DNA of 32,866 nucleotides, taken from positions 1-32,866 of the forward strand of contig CALGTK010000349.1 of the NCBI GenBank assembly GCA_937904325.1, given 5' to 3'. Below, one piece after another: positions 24,110-32,861 of the stretch. The notes under the pieces are model-generated. The model worked only from the letters and a program-made list of their open reading frames with translations. It was not told the origin of the DNA and ran no database searches. Position 1 is the first letter of the stretch, and the number at the start of each line of letters is the position of its first letter. Origin of the DNA: an uncultured Planctomyces sp. Lineage in GTDB: Bacteria > Planctomycetota > Planctomycetia > Planctomycetales > Planctomycetaceae. The translations under genes and the position numbers were made by a program.

Positions 24110-25681
24110 TCAACGCACGGCGATCGCTCGGACAAGTTCTTCAGCTCGCGACGTGTCGTCACCTGTCGAATCCGACTGCTTTCTCGGCAGACGGACGATA
24201 AACGTGCTACCGAGGTCTGGACCATCGCTCAATGCTTCGATCGTTCCCCCATGATCCCCAATGATCCGGTCGCTGATCGAAAGCCCCAGCCCCGTTCCTT
24301 CGCCCGTCGGCTTGGTCGTGTAGAACGGTTCGAACAAGTGGTCGATCGTTTCCTGGTCCATCCCGGCGCCGTCATCGACGAAGTGAATCTCGACCCAGTC
24401 AATCTGCTCATGCAACTCGACCCGCAATGTCCCCTTTGCTCCGGTCGAATCCAGAGCGTTGGAAACAAGATTCAACGCGACCTGCTTGATCTCCGGTCCG
24501 CTGATTTCGATCTCACACGATTCCTGCTGATCAAACTCGACCTGACATTCGCGATACTTTTTCATGTGCGTGATCAGCGAAAGAACTTCCCGCAGGATGA
24601 AGCAAACATCCTGCTGAGTCTTCGCCGAGTCGTGATCTCGCGAAAAATCCAGCAACCGCTTAGTAATTTCCTGACAACGCTCGGACTCCGACTGGATCAT
24701 CGCGACGTACTGTTGCACGACGGCGGCGTCATCGTCTGGAGCGTCGGGCAGCAGTTCAGCCAGTCGAGATTCGAGCGACTCCCCTGCCCATCGAATTGCC
24801 GAAAGTGGATTGTTGATTTCATGGGCGACGCCCGCTGCTAGAAGCCCGACGCTCGCCAGTCGCTCGGACCGCACCAGTTGCCGACTTCGATCCTGCACCT
24901 GCCGATCAAGATTTGTCGCCGTTTCCTGAAATCGTTCGCTCATCAGATTGAACGATTCAGCAAGCTCGCCCATCTCATCGTCAGAGTCGACTTTCACTCG
25001 GTACGCGAAGTCTCCCTGGGCCACTCGCCGAGCCCCCTGATGCATCGCGCTGATCGGTCGAAAAATTTGTCGCCAGCCGAACCTCACCCACCCCCCCAGC
25101 AACAGCACAACCACACCGCTGCAAACGGCAATCAGCGTCATGCTCGACCGGTAATCGCGACGAGCATCCTTCAATCGATCTCGCAAACGGTCCGGCAATT
25201 CGTCGAGTTCCGCAGCAGCAAACTCAATGCGATCCAGCTTCACCTGTAGATCGCCAATCCCGACATCGCCGTCAGGTTCTCTCAGCCAGATCGTTATCAG
25301 TGCCAATCCCTGATCGATCTCACCGATCATCAGCCATGTCGGGGCATATTGAGACTGAACTGCTGTCGGCAGTTCACCCAATCGTTTCTGATAACGGGCG
25401 CATTCGTCGTGAGCCCGGGCAAGCCTCGCCAGCAACTCGTCTCGATCGAAGGTTTCGACGACCGGTCCGCCTTTCTGCGGCAGAGCCGAGCGAAGCCGCG
25501 CCACTGCTCGAGTCACATCTGCAGCCGAGGCCGTCGAGCGGTCATCAATTGCCGGGTCTTTGACAAGGTTGCGGTACGAAGAAATCCCCCACATCCCACT
25601 GACCGAAAGCACAGTCAACATGACCACGACAAGGCTCAGCCCAAAAATCATCTTCCGGCGGATTGATCGAGTAACAAACAC
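24110..25681 (-). CDS. Membrane HAMP sensor histidine kinase
   Basis: I place the start at the GTG at 25681, 7 nt after GGAGG (25689-25693), giving 523 aa; an ATG at 25705 in the same frame would make that ribosome-binding site part of the coding region. Layout: first membrane helix (about 12-32), periplasmic sensor region of about 145 residues, mostly helical with no known fold recognised, second membrane helix (about 181-200), HAMP (about 202-255), HisKA with His287 in LLAAGVAHEINNPLSAIRW, and HATPase_c with NLVSNALDS, DDGAGMDQETIDHLFEPFYTTK and GTGLGLSISDRI. This is a complete class I kinase of the NtrB-like PFYTTK type. No response regulator gene is adjacent. It is 120 bp upstream of the sugar kinase. 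Confidence 0.93.
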   Translation of the reverse strand: MFVTRSIRRKMIFGLSLVVVMLTVLSVSGMWGISSYRNLVKDPAIDDRSTASAADVTRAVARLRSALPQKGGPVVETFDRDELLARLARAHDECARYQKRLGELPTAVQSQYAPTWLMIGEIDQGLALITIWLREPDGDVGIGDLQVKLDRIEFAAAELDELPDRLRDRLKDARRDYRSSMTLIAVCSGVVVLLLGGWVRFGWRQIFRPISAMHQGARRVAQGDFAYRVKVDSDDEMGELAESFNLMSERFQETATNLDRQVQDRSRQLVRSERLASVGLLAAGVAHEINNPLSAIRWAGESLESRLAELLPDAPDDDAAVVQQYVAMIQSESERCQEITKRLLDFSRDHDSAKTQQDVCFILREVLSLITHMKKYRECQVEFDQQESCEIEISGPEIKQVALNLVSNALDSTGAKGTLRVELHEQIDWVEIHFVDDGAGMDQETIDHLFEPFYTTKPTGEGTGLGLSISDRIIGDHGGTIEALSDGPDLGSTFIVRLPRKQSDSTGDDTSRAEELVRAIAVR

Positions 25682-25851
25682 GCGGCTCCCTCCCTGAAGC
25701 AACATCAGCGTGCAAAGGATGTCGACGAGAAAATCAATCCTCGAAATTTAACAAACCTTGAGTCATCGTCGAACCCGGATCTTTGTATGCCGATCAATTC
25801 TCAACGAGACCAAACCACTGAACACTCGAACAACACTTTATCAACATTCCG

Positions 25852-25874
25852 TTTTCGTGTCTTTCGTGGTTATC
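25852..25874. repeat. Copy of a CACGAAA-type dispersed repeat
   Basis: The plus-strand run TTTTCGTGTCTTTCGTGGTT starts at 25852 and continues to 25874. A related stretch lies at 31054-31086. I know this kind of CACGAAA/CACGAAG sequence as a short intergenic repeat in many environmental bacterial genomes. It lies between the DUF1501 stop and the kinase gene. Confidence 0.5.
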
Positions 25875-25895
25875 TCTTGTCAGAAGTTTCGAGTG

Positions 25896-27326
25896 TCAGG
25901 CAAGCAGGTCCTCGACGACATTTCCGTGGACATCGGTGAGACGGTAGCGGCGACCCTGAAAGCGGAAGGTCAGTTTTGTGTGGTCGATGCCCAGGCAGTG
26001 GAGCAATGTGGCGTGCAGGTCGTGGACGTGGACCGGGTTCTCGGTGATGTTATAGCTGTAGTCATCGGTGCTGCCGTAAGTCTGTCCGCCTTTGATACCG
26101 CCGCCAGCCAGCCATAGACTGAAGCATCGAGGGTGATGGTCTCTTCCGTAATCGTCTTTCGTGAGATTTCCCTGGCAGTACACGGTGCGGCCGAATTCTC
26201 CTCCCCAGACGATCAGCGTGTCTTCGAGTAGACCTCGCTGCTTGAGGTCCAGCACGAGGGCCGCCGAAGCCTGATCCGTGTCTTTACATTGTTTGCCGAT
26301 GGCCGTTGGGAGTTTTGAATGCTGATCCCAACCACGGTGAAAGAGCTGCGTAAATCGGACTCCACGTTCCGCAAGACGTCGAGCGAGCAGGCAGTTGTAA
26401 GCGAATGTGCCCGGCACTTTTGCATCCTGCCCATAGAGTTCGAAAATGTGATCGGGCTCGGAAGACAGGTCGATCAAATCCGGCACCGAGGTCTGCATCC
26501 GGAATGCCATCTCGTACTGCGCCGTGCGCGTCGTGATTTCCGGATCGCCGGATTCTTCGAACTTCAGTGAGTTCAATTTCGCAAGATCATCCAGCATCCG
26601 CCTGCGAGTGCCACTGTCTACCCCCTTTGGGTTCGACAGGAACAGAACAGGATCGCCGGCCGAGCGAAACCGGACACCCTGGTACTTTGTCGGTAGAAAT
26701 CCACTGCCCCACAGACGATCGTAAAGTGGCTGCCCGCCCTCGCCCGAGACCATCGCCACGAAAGCCGGCAAGTCATCGTTGTCACTGCCCAGTCCGTAAG
26801 ACAGCCACGAACCGATACTCGGCCGGCCGGCCAGTTGAAACCCCGTTTGAAAGAACGTTATTGCCGGATCGTGATTGATCGCTTCGGTAAACATCGATCG
26901 AACGACGCAGATATCGTCGGCAATCTTCGCCGTGCGAGGCAATAGCTCGCTGAGGCTCGCTCCCGACGCACCATGCCGCTTGAACTTGAACATCGAGGGA
27001 GCGACCGGAAAGCTCTCCTGCTTCGACGTCATCCCGGTGAGCCGCTGCCCCTTCCGAATTGAATCCGGCAACTCAGTCGCCCGCAGATTCGCAAGCGATG
27101 GTTTTTCATCGAAGAGATCAATCTGAGATGGTGCCCCTGACTGAAAGAGGTAAATCACCCGCTTCGCTTTCACGGGAAGATTCGGTAAGCCACCAATCCC
27201 CGGAGCATTCGCTTTCGGAGCAGCTTGAGAGTCTCTCGCCAGCAACGAAGCCAGCGCGATCGATCCGAGCCCCGTTGCTGACTCAGACAAAAAAGTGCGA
27301 CGTTGCTGCAACATTGAATTATTCAT
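25896..27326 (-). CDS. DUF1501 family protein with Tat signal, partner of the PSCyt protein
   Basis: 476 aa from the ATG at 27326 ([16 protein letters not shown]), which has GGAG about 10 nt upstream; an in-frame start at 27371 is less likely. QRRTFLSES followed by a small-residue hydrophobic stretch is a twin-arginine signal, so it is exported folded. DUF1501 hallmarks: [91 protein letters not shown] and [23 protein letters not shown] near the C-terminus. Biochemical function is not established; in planctomycetes the gene is typically paired with PSCyt/DUF1549/DUF1553 genes, as here, although a small unknown gene sits between them. Confidence 0.93.
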   Translation of the reverse strand: MNNSMLQQRRTFLSESATGLGSIALASLLARDSQAAPKANAPGIGGLPNLPVKAKRVIYLFQSGAPSQIDLFDEKPSLANLRATELPDSIRKGQRLTGMTSKQESFPVAPSMFKFKRHGASGASLSELLPRTAKIADDICVVRSMFTEAINHDPAITFFQTGFQLAGRPSIGSWLSYGLGSDNDDLPAFVAMVSGEGGQPLYDRLWGSGFLPTKYQGVRFRSAGDPVLFLSNPKGVDSGTRRRMLDDLAKLNSLKFEESGDPEITTRTAQYEMAFRMQTSVPDLIDLSSEPDHIFELYGQDAKVPGTFAYNCLLARRLAERGVRFTQLFHRGWDQHSKLPTAIGKQCKDTDQASAALVLDLKQRGLLEDTLIVWGGEFGRTVYCQGNLTKDDYGRDHHPRCFSLWLAGGGIKGGQTYGSTDDYSYNITENPVHVHDLHATLLHCLGIDHTKLTFRFQGRRYRLTDVHGNVVEDLLA

Positions 27327-27363
27327 GATTACCAACTCCCATCTGTTGTTCTGTTCCACTCTG

Positions 27364-27470
27364 CTATGCAAATATCCAAACTATGAACCCAAACACCGAC
27401 ACGAGCAGGAAGACGCTTATCAGTGCACAACCAATCAGCGAGATTCGGTCGTTGGCATAGTCTTTTTTTG
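27364..27470 (-). other. Slippery A-AAA-AAG site and -1-frame transmembrane extension
   Basis: On the minus strand seven A residues (27463-27469) are followed by G, forming A-AAA-AAG in the register needed for -1 slippage. The -1 frame continues GAC-TAT-GCC from 27462 to a TAG at 27364-27366, 32 codons, including the very hydrophobic [18 protein letters not shown] at the end. This frame has an in-frame TGA shortly upstream and no ATG, GTG or TTG of its own, so it can only be reached by frameshifting or by a one-base change in the A run. It stops 37 nt before the DUF1501 start. Confidence 0.6.
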
Positions 27471-27785
27471 CCCACGTTTGATTTCATTTTTCAGATTACC
27501 CCAATCCTCGAATCGCTGGATGTCTGTCACACAAAGCCCAAAGTTACCATACAGCTGTTCGTGCCCTTCGACTGTCTGACACTTTTTCGATGTGAGCATT
27601 GTCCGGGACGTCTGCTCGATTGCTTCTTTGAGAAATGCTGCCGCAAAGCTAAGACATCCGTCGCGATTTGTTCGAATGCGAAGATGATCTCTGCATTCAA
27701 GTTGTTCGACATGTGACTTTGCCTTGCGGAACTCAACTGCCTGTTCGAGACGGTTCACGATTTCCAGAATTTCCTCGTCGGTCAT
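27435..27785 (-). CDS. Unrecognised 116-aa protein, probable frameshift gene
   Basis: I do not recognise this protein. The ATG at 27785 is 6 nt after the stop of the large PSCyt gene, so it is in that operon. The zero-frame product has 116 aa, with a helical start (MTDEEILEIVNRLEQAVEFRKA), the segment DHLRIRTNRDGCLSFAAAFLKEA and no membrane helix; its last eight residues (TMPTTESR) look random. At codons 106-108 the sequence is CAA-AAA-AAG, containing the A-AAA-AAG slippery heptamer (27462-27468). In the -1 frame the sequence then stays open for 32 codons and encodes a transmembrane helix, so the true product may be a 140-aa membrane-anchored protein. Base composition is more A/T-rich than its neighbours. 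Roles such as small regulator or accessory of the PSCyt/DUF1501 pair are guesses. Confidence 0.65.
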   Translation of the reverse strand: MTDEEILEIVNRLEQAVEFRKAKSHVEQLECRDHLRIRTNRDGCLSFAAAFLKEAIEQTSRTMLTSKKCQTVEGHEQLYGNFGLCVTDIQRFEDWGNLKNEIKRGQKKTMPTTESR

Positions 27786-27791
27786 GCCTCA

Positions 27792-30700
27792 CTATTCCTT
27801 TGTGACAGCCTCATCCAGGTTGAAGATCGTGCTGCACAGGGTTGTCCAGGCGGCGAGTTCATCCACCTCGACGGCTGTGTCGACAGGCCATTCGCCCGTC
27901 TTGATCAAAGCGTCTGCTGCACCACGCTCGCCACTGAACTGCTGGCGATGATGGGCCAGACTCGCGAGCAGCACCCTTTGTTCCTGTTCACCGGGTGGCC
28001 TGCTCAGCACACGTTCAAAGATGTGAGTCAGGCAAGCCAGGTCGCTCTGTCCGGTTGCCAAAGTGTTTTGAGCAAGCACGCGAGCCGCTTCGACGAACGT
28101 CACATCGTTAAGTAGATTGAGTGCCTGCAGCGGCGTGTTGGTCCGTGACTGCCGAACTTCGCAGGACTCGCGGCCGGCTGCGTCAAAGTTCGTCATCATT
28201 GGTGGCGCGACGGTTCTCTTCCAATAGGTGTAAAGGCTGCGGCGATAGAGGTCCGGGCCGTGGTCCTGCTCGTAAGTCGTGTCCGAAGCAATTTCTTTCA
28301 GTAGTCCTTCGGGTTGGTACGGTCGAACCGATGGGCCTCCGAGTTCCTCAGTCAACACCCCGCTGGCCAGCAATGCCTGATCACGAATCATTTCCGCCGA
28401 CAACCGACCTCGTGGACCTCGAGACAGCAATCTGTTTTCAGGATCACCGTTCTGCCTTCCACCTGTTGAACTCTGCCGTTGCGACAATTGCCGGTAGGTA
28501 TTGCTCATCACGATCGTCTTGATAAGCCGCTTGACGTCCCAGCCGGATTCCATAAATTCAACGGCCAGCCAGTCGAGCAGGTCTGGATGGCTTGGACGTT
28601 CGCCTTGAACACCAAAGTCTTCAGTCGTTTTTACGATGCCCGTCCCAAAAATGTCTCGCCAGAATCGGTTCACCGTCACACGAGCCGTCAACGGGTTCTC
28701 AGAACTGACCAGCCACTTCGCCAGACCAAGCCGATTGGCAGGAACCTCATCCAGTAGAGGCGGCAGCGCTGCCGGAGTTCCAAACGTCACACGTTCACCC
28801 GGACGATCATACTGCCCTCGCGCCAGAACATGAGTCTCACGCGGAGTTTCCATTTCCTGCATGACCATGACCGTGGGAATCGTTCGTCGAAATTCAGACA
28901 AAGCTCGGCGAGTTCGGTCTGCATTTCGAACAGTTGAAACTAATGATTTGGGACCACCGACTCGCCAGAAGAAGTAGGTCAGCTTGTCGTGAGCCAAGGG
29001 GGAAATTTCATCGACCGGAAGGGCCAGCAGATCTTTCAGGCTCCGAGTTTCAGCAATGGATGAAATTTCGGCACTTTCAACAACTCGGTCATAGATTCGA
29101 ACGTCGTCAATGCGGCCATAAAAGTTCGAATTCCCGGCTCCGATACGAAAGGGTTCGTCGGAAGCGAAAGACTGATTGATCCCATCAAGGTTTGCTTTGT
29201 GAGCGACTCGTACTCCGTCGACGTACAGCTGAATGGCAGCCGATGTTCGGGTTCCATCGTAGGTTGCGAGCAGATGAACCCATCGTCCGGCAGGAATGGC
29301 TGCTTTTGTCTCGACTCTCAGCGAATCGTCCAGCCACCGTTTGACCAGATTGAACTGCACTTTGCCTTCATCGGTGATGTGCAGGTTGTAGCCTGCGCCC
29401 CGATCAATCAGGAGCATTTTCGAAACGACAGTGCCGGCCTTTAGCTCGGGCATGAAAACATGAGCCGACAACGAAAAGCGATCGAAGTAGCCGAACGTTC
29501 CTCCCTCAGTAAGCTCAACAAATCCCTGACCGCTCAGCTGGATGGCCTTTCCATTGCGTCCCTCAGTGAACTCGACGCTGCCGTTCGCTGTGACTCTGAC
29601 TGGCTTGTGCGCCCGGGCGATGGGATCAACGAGGGTAAACTCAAGAGAATCAAGCGGAGCGTGAAGGTGCAATTGGCGGCCGATTTGCCACTCGTCGGGA
29701 ATCCTATCCTGTTGTTTCTTCCAGTTCCCGTTTCTCCATCTTGAAAACTGGTTTTTCAACTTCGACCTGCCTGCGAATAATTGCTTCATTGCTTCGTCAT
29801 AGTTCCTTGTGAGCTGGCTTAGCTCAGCACCTTGCTGGTCAGTCGGAGCTTTGACGTACGGCGGTGAGTTGCCCTCTTTCAGAGCTCTTCCGTTTTCCGG
29901 AATGTTGTTGAAGCAGGAGAAGAGCTGGTAGTATTCCTTATGCGAAAGTGGGTCGAACTTGTGGCTGTGGCATCTTGCACAACCCATCGTCAGACCCTGC
30001 CAGACGGTGAACGTGGTGTCGACTCGGTCGACGACGTACTCGACTTGAAACTCTTCCGGAACGATGCCGCCTTCCGCATTGCCTCGATGATTGCGGTTGA
30101 ACCCGGTGGCAACCCTTTGGTCAAGCGTTGCGTCTGGCAGCAGGTCACCGGCAAGCTGCTCGATCGTGAACTGATCGAACGGCATGTTCTGGTGAAACGC
30201 TTCGAGCACCCAGTCCCTCCACCGCCACATATCTCGCGGCCCGTCCGTCTGATAGCCATTCGTGTCTGCGTACCGGGCTGCGTCGAGCCAGCGAATCGTC
30301 ATCCGCTCGGCGTAGCGAGGTGACTTGAGCAACCGGTCGACGACTCGTTCATAGGCGGCAGGCGAATCATCTGTCAGGAATTCTCGAATCTCGTCAGGAG
30401 TCGGTGGCAACCCCGTCAGATCGAACGAAACTCTTCGCAACAATGTTCGACGATCGGCCTCAGCGGACGGATTGAGGCCTTCCCGATCCAAACGTGCAAG
30501 GATGAAACCATCAATCGGATTCTTCACCCAGCCACTAGTCGAAACGCCCGCTGCCTTCGAACGAGATGGCGTCACGAACGACCAGTGTTGCTGCCATTCG
30601 GCACCGGACTCTATCCACTGTTTGATCGTTGAAATCTGGGTGGCGGTTAGGTTTCTGCCGGAGTCAGACGGAGGCATACGCACGTCCGAATCCGCCGTCG

Positions 30701-31007
30701 TGATGCGTCGAAAGAGTTCACTCTTTGTGGAGTCTCCAGCGACAACGTTCTGATGCGCGACAGATCTTCTGAAGAGTCCATCTCTGGAATCAAGACGAAG
30801 CTCTGCCTGCCGCTGCTCGGCGTCTGGCCCGTGACATTCGAAACAATGGTCCGCAAGAATTGGCCGAACGTCCCGATTGAAGTCGACACCCACAGGTTCA
30901 GCAGACGAAACCGGCTCGACAAAGCAGCTAACACAGATCGCCGCTGTCAGAGCAAGTGATCGTCCAAAGAAGGCGGGCACCAGCCGATGAATGTCGAAAA
31001 GAATCAT
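27792..31007 (-). CDS. Planctomycete cytochrome-type protein: PSCyt1, DUF1549, LamG, DUF1553
   Basis: 1071 aa from the ATG at 31007, which opens into a signal peptide (FFGRSLALTAAICVSCFVEP) with GAGG upstream. The frame extends to an ATG at 31064 and a GTG at 31082, but those lie in a dispersed repeat. Domains in order: PSCyt1 with heme motif CFECH (about 55-59) in RPILADHCFECHGPDAEQRQ; DUF1549/PSCyt2 with NPIDGFILARLDREGL, DLTGLPPTPDEI and a second heme motif CARCH (about 343-347) in MGCARCHSHKFDPLS; a LamG-like jelly roll (about 450-650; WVHLLATYDGT, IQLYVDGVRVA, RIDDVRIYDRVV); and DUF1553/PSD1 (about 745-1000; NRFWRDIFGTGIVKTTEDFG, RQSRTNTPLQALNLLND). It is exported, probably binds two c-type hemes, and may bind a glycan through LamG. 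Enzymatic activity is unknown. It heads the operon with the small gene and DUF1501. Confidence 0.93.
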   Translation of the reverse strand: MILFDIHRLVPAFFGRSLALTAAICVSCFVEPVSSAEPVGVDFNRDVRPILADHCFECHGPDAEQRQAELRLDSRDGLFRRSVAHQNVVAGDSTKSELFRRITTADSDVRMPPSDSGRNLTATQISTIKQWIESGAEWQQHWSFVTPSRSKAAGVSTSGWVKNPIDGFILARLDREGLNPSAEADRRTLLRRVSFDLTGLPPTPDEIREFLTDDSPAAYERVVDRLLKSPRYAERMTIRWLDAARYADTNGYQTDGPRDMWRWRDWVLEAFHQNMPFDQFTIEQLAGDLLPDATLDQRVATGFNRNHRGNAEGGIVPEEFQVEYVVDRVDTTFTVWQGLTMGCARCHSHKFDPLSHKEYYQLFSCFNNIPENGRALKEGNSPPYVKAPTDQQGAELSQLTRNYDEAMKQLFAGRSKLKNQFSRWRNGNWKKQQDRIPDEWQIGRQLHLHAPLDSLEFTLVDPIARAHKPVRVTANGSVEFTEGRNGKAIQLSGQGFVELTEGGTFGYFDRFSLSAHVFMPELKAGTVVSKMLLIDRGAGYNLHITDEGKVQFNLVKRWLDDSLRVETKAAIPAGRWVHLLATYDGTRTSAAIQLYVDGVRVAHKANLDGINQSFASDEPFRIGAGNSNFYGRIDDVRIYDRVVESAEISSIAETRSLKDLLALPVDEISPLAHDKLTYFFWRVGGPKSLVSTVRNADRTRRALSEFRRTIPTVMVMQEMETPRETHVLARGQYDRPGERVTFGTPAALPPLLDEVPANRLGLAKWLVSSENPLTARVTVNRFWRDIFGTGIVKTTEDFGVQGERPSHPDLLDWLAVEFMESGWDVKRLIKTIVMSNTYRQLSQRQSSTGGRQNGDPENRLLSRGPRGRLSAEMIRDQALLASGVLTEELGGPSVRPYQPEGLLKEIASDTTYEQDHGPDLYRRSLYTYWKRTVAPPMMTNFDAAGRESCEVRQSRTNTPLQALNLLNDVTFVEAARVLAQNTLATGQSDLACLTHIFERVLSRPPGEQEQRVLLASLAHHRQQFSGERGAADALIKTGEWPVDTAVEVDELAAWTTLCSTIFNLDEAVTKE

Positions 31008-31053
31008 AAGGAGCCTCAAAAGTCCGGTTGCAGACCGCGCAGTCTTAGAACTA

Positions 31054-31086
31054 ATTCTATTCATGTTCCTTCGTGTCTCCACAGAG
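31054..31086. repeat. Second copy of the CACGAAA-type dispersed repeat
   Basis: The plus-strand sequence ATTCTATTCATGTTCCTTCG and the following GTGTCTCC match the common form of this repeat and resemble 25852-25874. It overlaps the longer possible N-terminus of the PSCyt gene, which argues for the later start at 31007. Confidence 0.5.
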
Positions 31087-31106
31087 AAGCGACTCTGTAG
31101 AGGTCA

Positions 31107-32861
31107 TCATTCCGCGTTTGGTGCTGACTTCGCAAGCGACAACGACTTCAACGGCTCGTCGCTTACAGCCTGGTTCGAGTCAACCGGCAGGAACGCGGCG
31201 CCAGCCGATTCCGGGGCGAGCGTTTGCGGCGGCCCCAGAATCCATTGCGGAACGACAGCGGCCGCAGCCAGCACAAACACGATCGGCATCAGCGGCATAA
31301 CTCGACGATTCGAAATCGATTGAGTCAGTCCGTCATCATGCTGGCGGGCGGGCTGCGAGTCATTCGGAAGGAAGACTGGCCAGCAATGCCGGAGCGAAAT
31401 TGCGACCATGAACGCCGCGATGATCAACCAGAAGGCCGCCGCCGCGTCGCGTTTGAAGACTGACTGCAGAATCAGGAATTCGCCCCAGAAGGAACCGCTT
31501 AGAGGAATGACTGAAACTCCGGCCAGGCCGAGCAGCACGGTCAGTCGTCGCACCCAATTCGTGGCTCGCGGCAGACGACGTTGCTCGAGACGCTCGTCCT
31601 TTTCGGCGACGAAATAAAGATGCAACAAGGCAAGCGAACCGCACGACACGACGGTCAGCAACAACCCGCCCTGAGTGCTCGCCGCATCGCCAAACATGAT
31701 CGATACGAATGCCAGGCAGCCGCTCACCATGCCCGCCGCGATCAGCTTTCGTCGTGGATTATCGGTTGCCACGATCGAGGCTGACAGAAATAACGCCGCC
31801 AGAAAGCCCCACAGGAACAACCGCGGAGCGATTTGCTCGACATGCTCGGGAAAGAGCGGAACGAGAATTCGTGCGGCCGCGTAAAACGAAAACGGTACAT
31901 AGCCGACTGCCATGATGGCAACGATTCGCGAGTCGGCATGTTCCGAAACTCGGTACCACCAGTGATGAAACGGCGGCATCGGAAGCCTCAACAGAAGGCC
32001 GGCGCACAACGAAAGGAACAGCCACGGCGATACGTCCATCCATAGGTCATGTGCGGCTTCCGTTTCGTAAGCCAACTGAGGAACACTGCTCACGATTCGT
32101 CGCAACGAAAACGTCAAGTCAGCGTTTTCAGCATCAACAGTGACGAGCATCCACCAGTGACTACTCGCCGCTCCGGCAAGACTGAACAGGATGAGCATTC
32201 CAGACACAACCTGTGTCCGAAAGAATCGTCGAGCGGCCTCGCGTCTTTTCGGATCACCGCCCTGACCGATCAGAAAAAACAGACCAAGAGTCGACACCTG
32301 GCAACACATTGCCAGCAGAATAACATCCTGAGCAGCGAACGACCCCAGCATTGCCGATTCCGTCACCAGCAACCACGAGAGCTTTGAAACCAGTCGTGGA
32401 TCATCCGACGAGATGCTGCGGAAGGCGGCCAGTGTTGTCGACACGGTCAGCACAAGAAACCACAGACTGTACCGGTTCACACCGACAGAAAGCCGCACGT
32501 CGGGTCCGACAGGTCGCCACGGTCCGGACGGAGATTGAGTCTGCCATTCCGCCACCCACGACAGCGAACTGGTCATTCGTGTTGAGAACTCAGAAGCGTC
32601 TGGTTGTCCAGGTTCGAATCGGGCAACCATGATCAAGGTCATCGCAGCCGTCAGCCAGACATTGACCAAACCCGTGAAGTAAACAGGTTCCGGCCCCGAC
32701 GACTTCATCAAACGAACAAGCCCGGCTCCGACCAGAGGCATCGCAACCACCAGCAGAACAACATTGTCCGCAAGACTCAGCCAGAACCGCTCAACCGCTT
32801 CCACAGAACGAACCTTTCGTCTGGATGTGATTCTGACGTCGACAAGAGATACTGTCGACAC
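31107..32861 (-). CDS. NuoM-like proton-translocating-type membrane subunit, possibly 5'-partial
   Basis: 584 aa if read from the GTG at 32861, five bases from the window edge, so the gene may begin outside. A GTG at 32804 with AAAGG 8 nt upstream would give a typical NuoM-like start (EAVERFWLSLADNVVLLVVAMPLVGAGL). At least twelve membrane segments. NuoM/antiporter-family (PF00361) landmarks by eye: SVGVNRYSLWFLVLT, LFFLIGQGGDPKRREAARRFF, LLLRLPMPPFHHWWYRVSEHA and SVIPLSGSFWGEFLILQSVF. Compared with E. coli NuoM, Glu144 aligns with Gln188, Lys234 with Arg292, Lys265 has no counterpart, while Glu407 is kept as Glu461. No other complex I gene is in the window. The charged C-terminus (about 45 residues) is extra. 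It may belong to a variant NDH-1-like or carbon-concentrating complex, or have lost pumping. Confidence 0.8.
   Translation of the reverse strand: MSTVSLVDVRITSRRKVRSVEAVERFWLSLADNVVLLVVAMPLVGAGLVRLMKSSGPEPVYFTGLVNVWLTAAMTLIMVARFEPGQPDASEFSTRMTSSLSWVAEWQTQSPSGPWRPVGPDVRLSVGVNRYSLWFLVLTVSTTLAAFRSISSDDPRLVSKLSWLLVTESAMLGSFAAQDVILLAMCCQVSTLGLFFLIGQGGDPKRREAARRFFRTQVVSGMLILFSLAGAASSHWWMLVTVDAENADLTFSLRRIVSSVPQLAYETEAAHDLWMDVSPWLFLSLCAGLLLRLPMPPFHHWWYRVSEHADSRIVAIMAVGYVPFSFYAAARILVPLFPEHVEQIAPRLFLWGFLAALFLSASIVATDNPRRKLIAAGMVSGCLAFVSIMFGDAASTQGGLLLTVVSCGSLALLHLYFVAEKDERLEQRRLPRATNWVRRLTVLLGLAGVSVIPLSGSFWGEFLILQSVFKRDAAAAFWLIIAAFMVAISLRHCWPVFLPNDSQPARQHDDGLTQSISNRRVMPLMPIVFVLAAAAVVPQWILGPPQTLAPESAGAAFLPVDSNQAVSDEPLKSLSLAKSAPNAE

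Noticed and set aside
23813-24841. 342-codon plus-strand open frame opposite the kinase genes
   Set aside because: It runs antisense across the 3' end of the histidine kinase, the gap and the start of the sugar kinase, both of which have full conserved domains. Its translation is Arg/Ser-rich with no motif.
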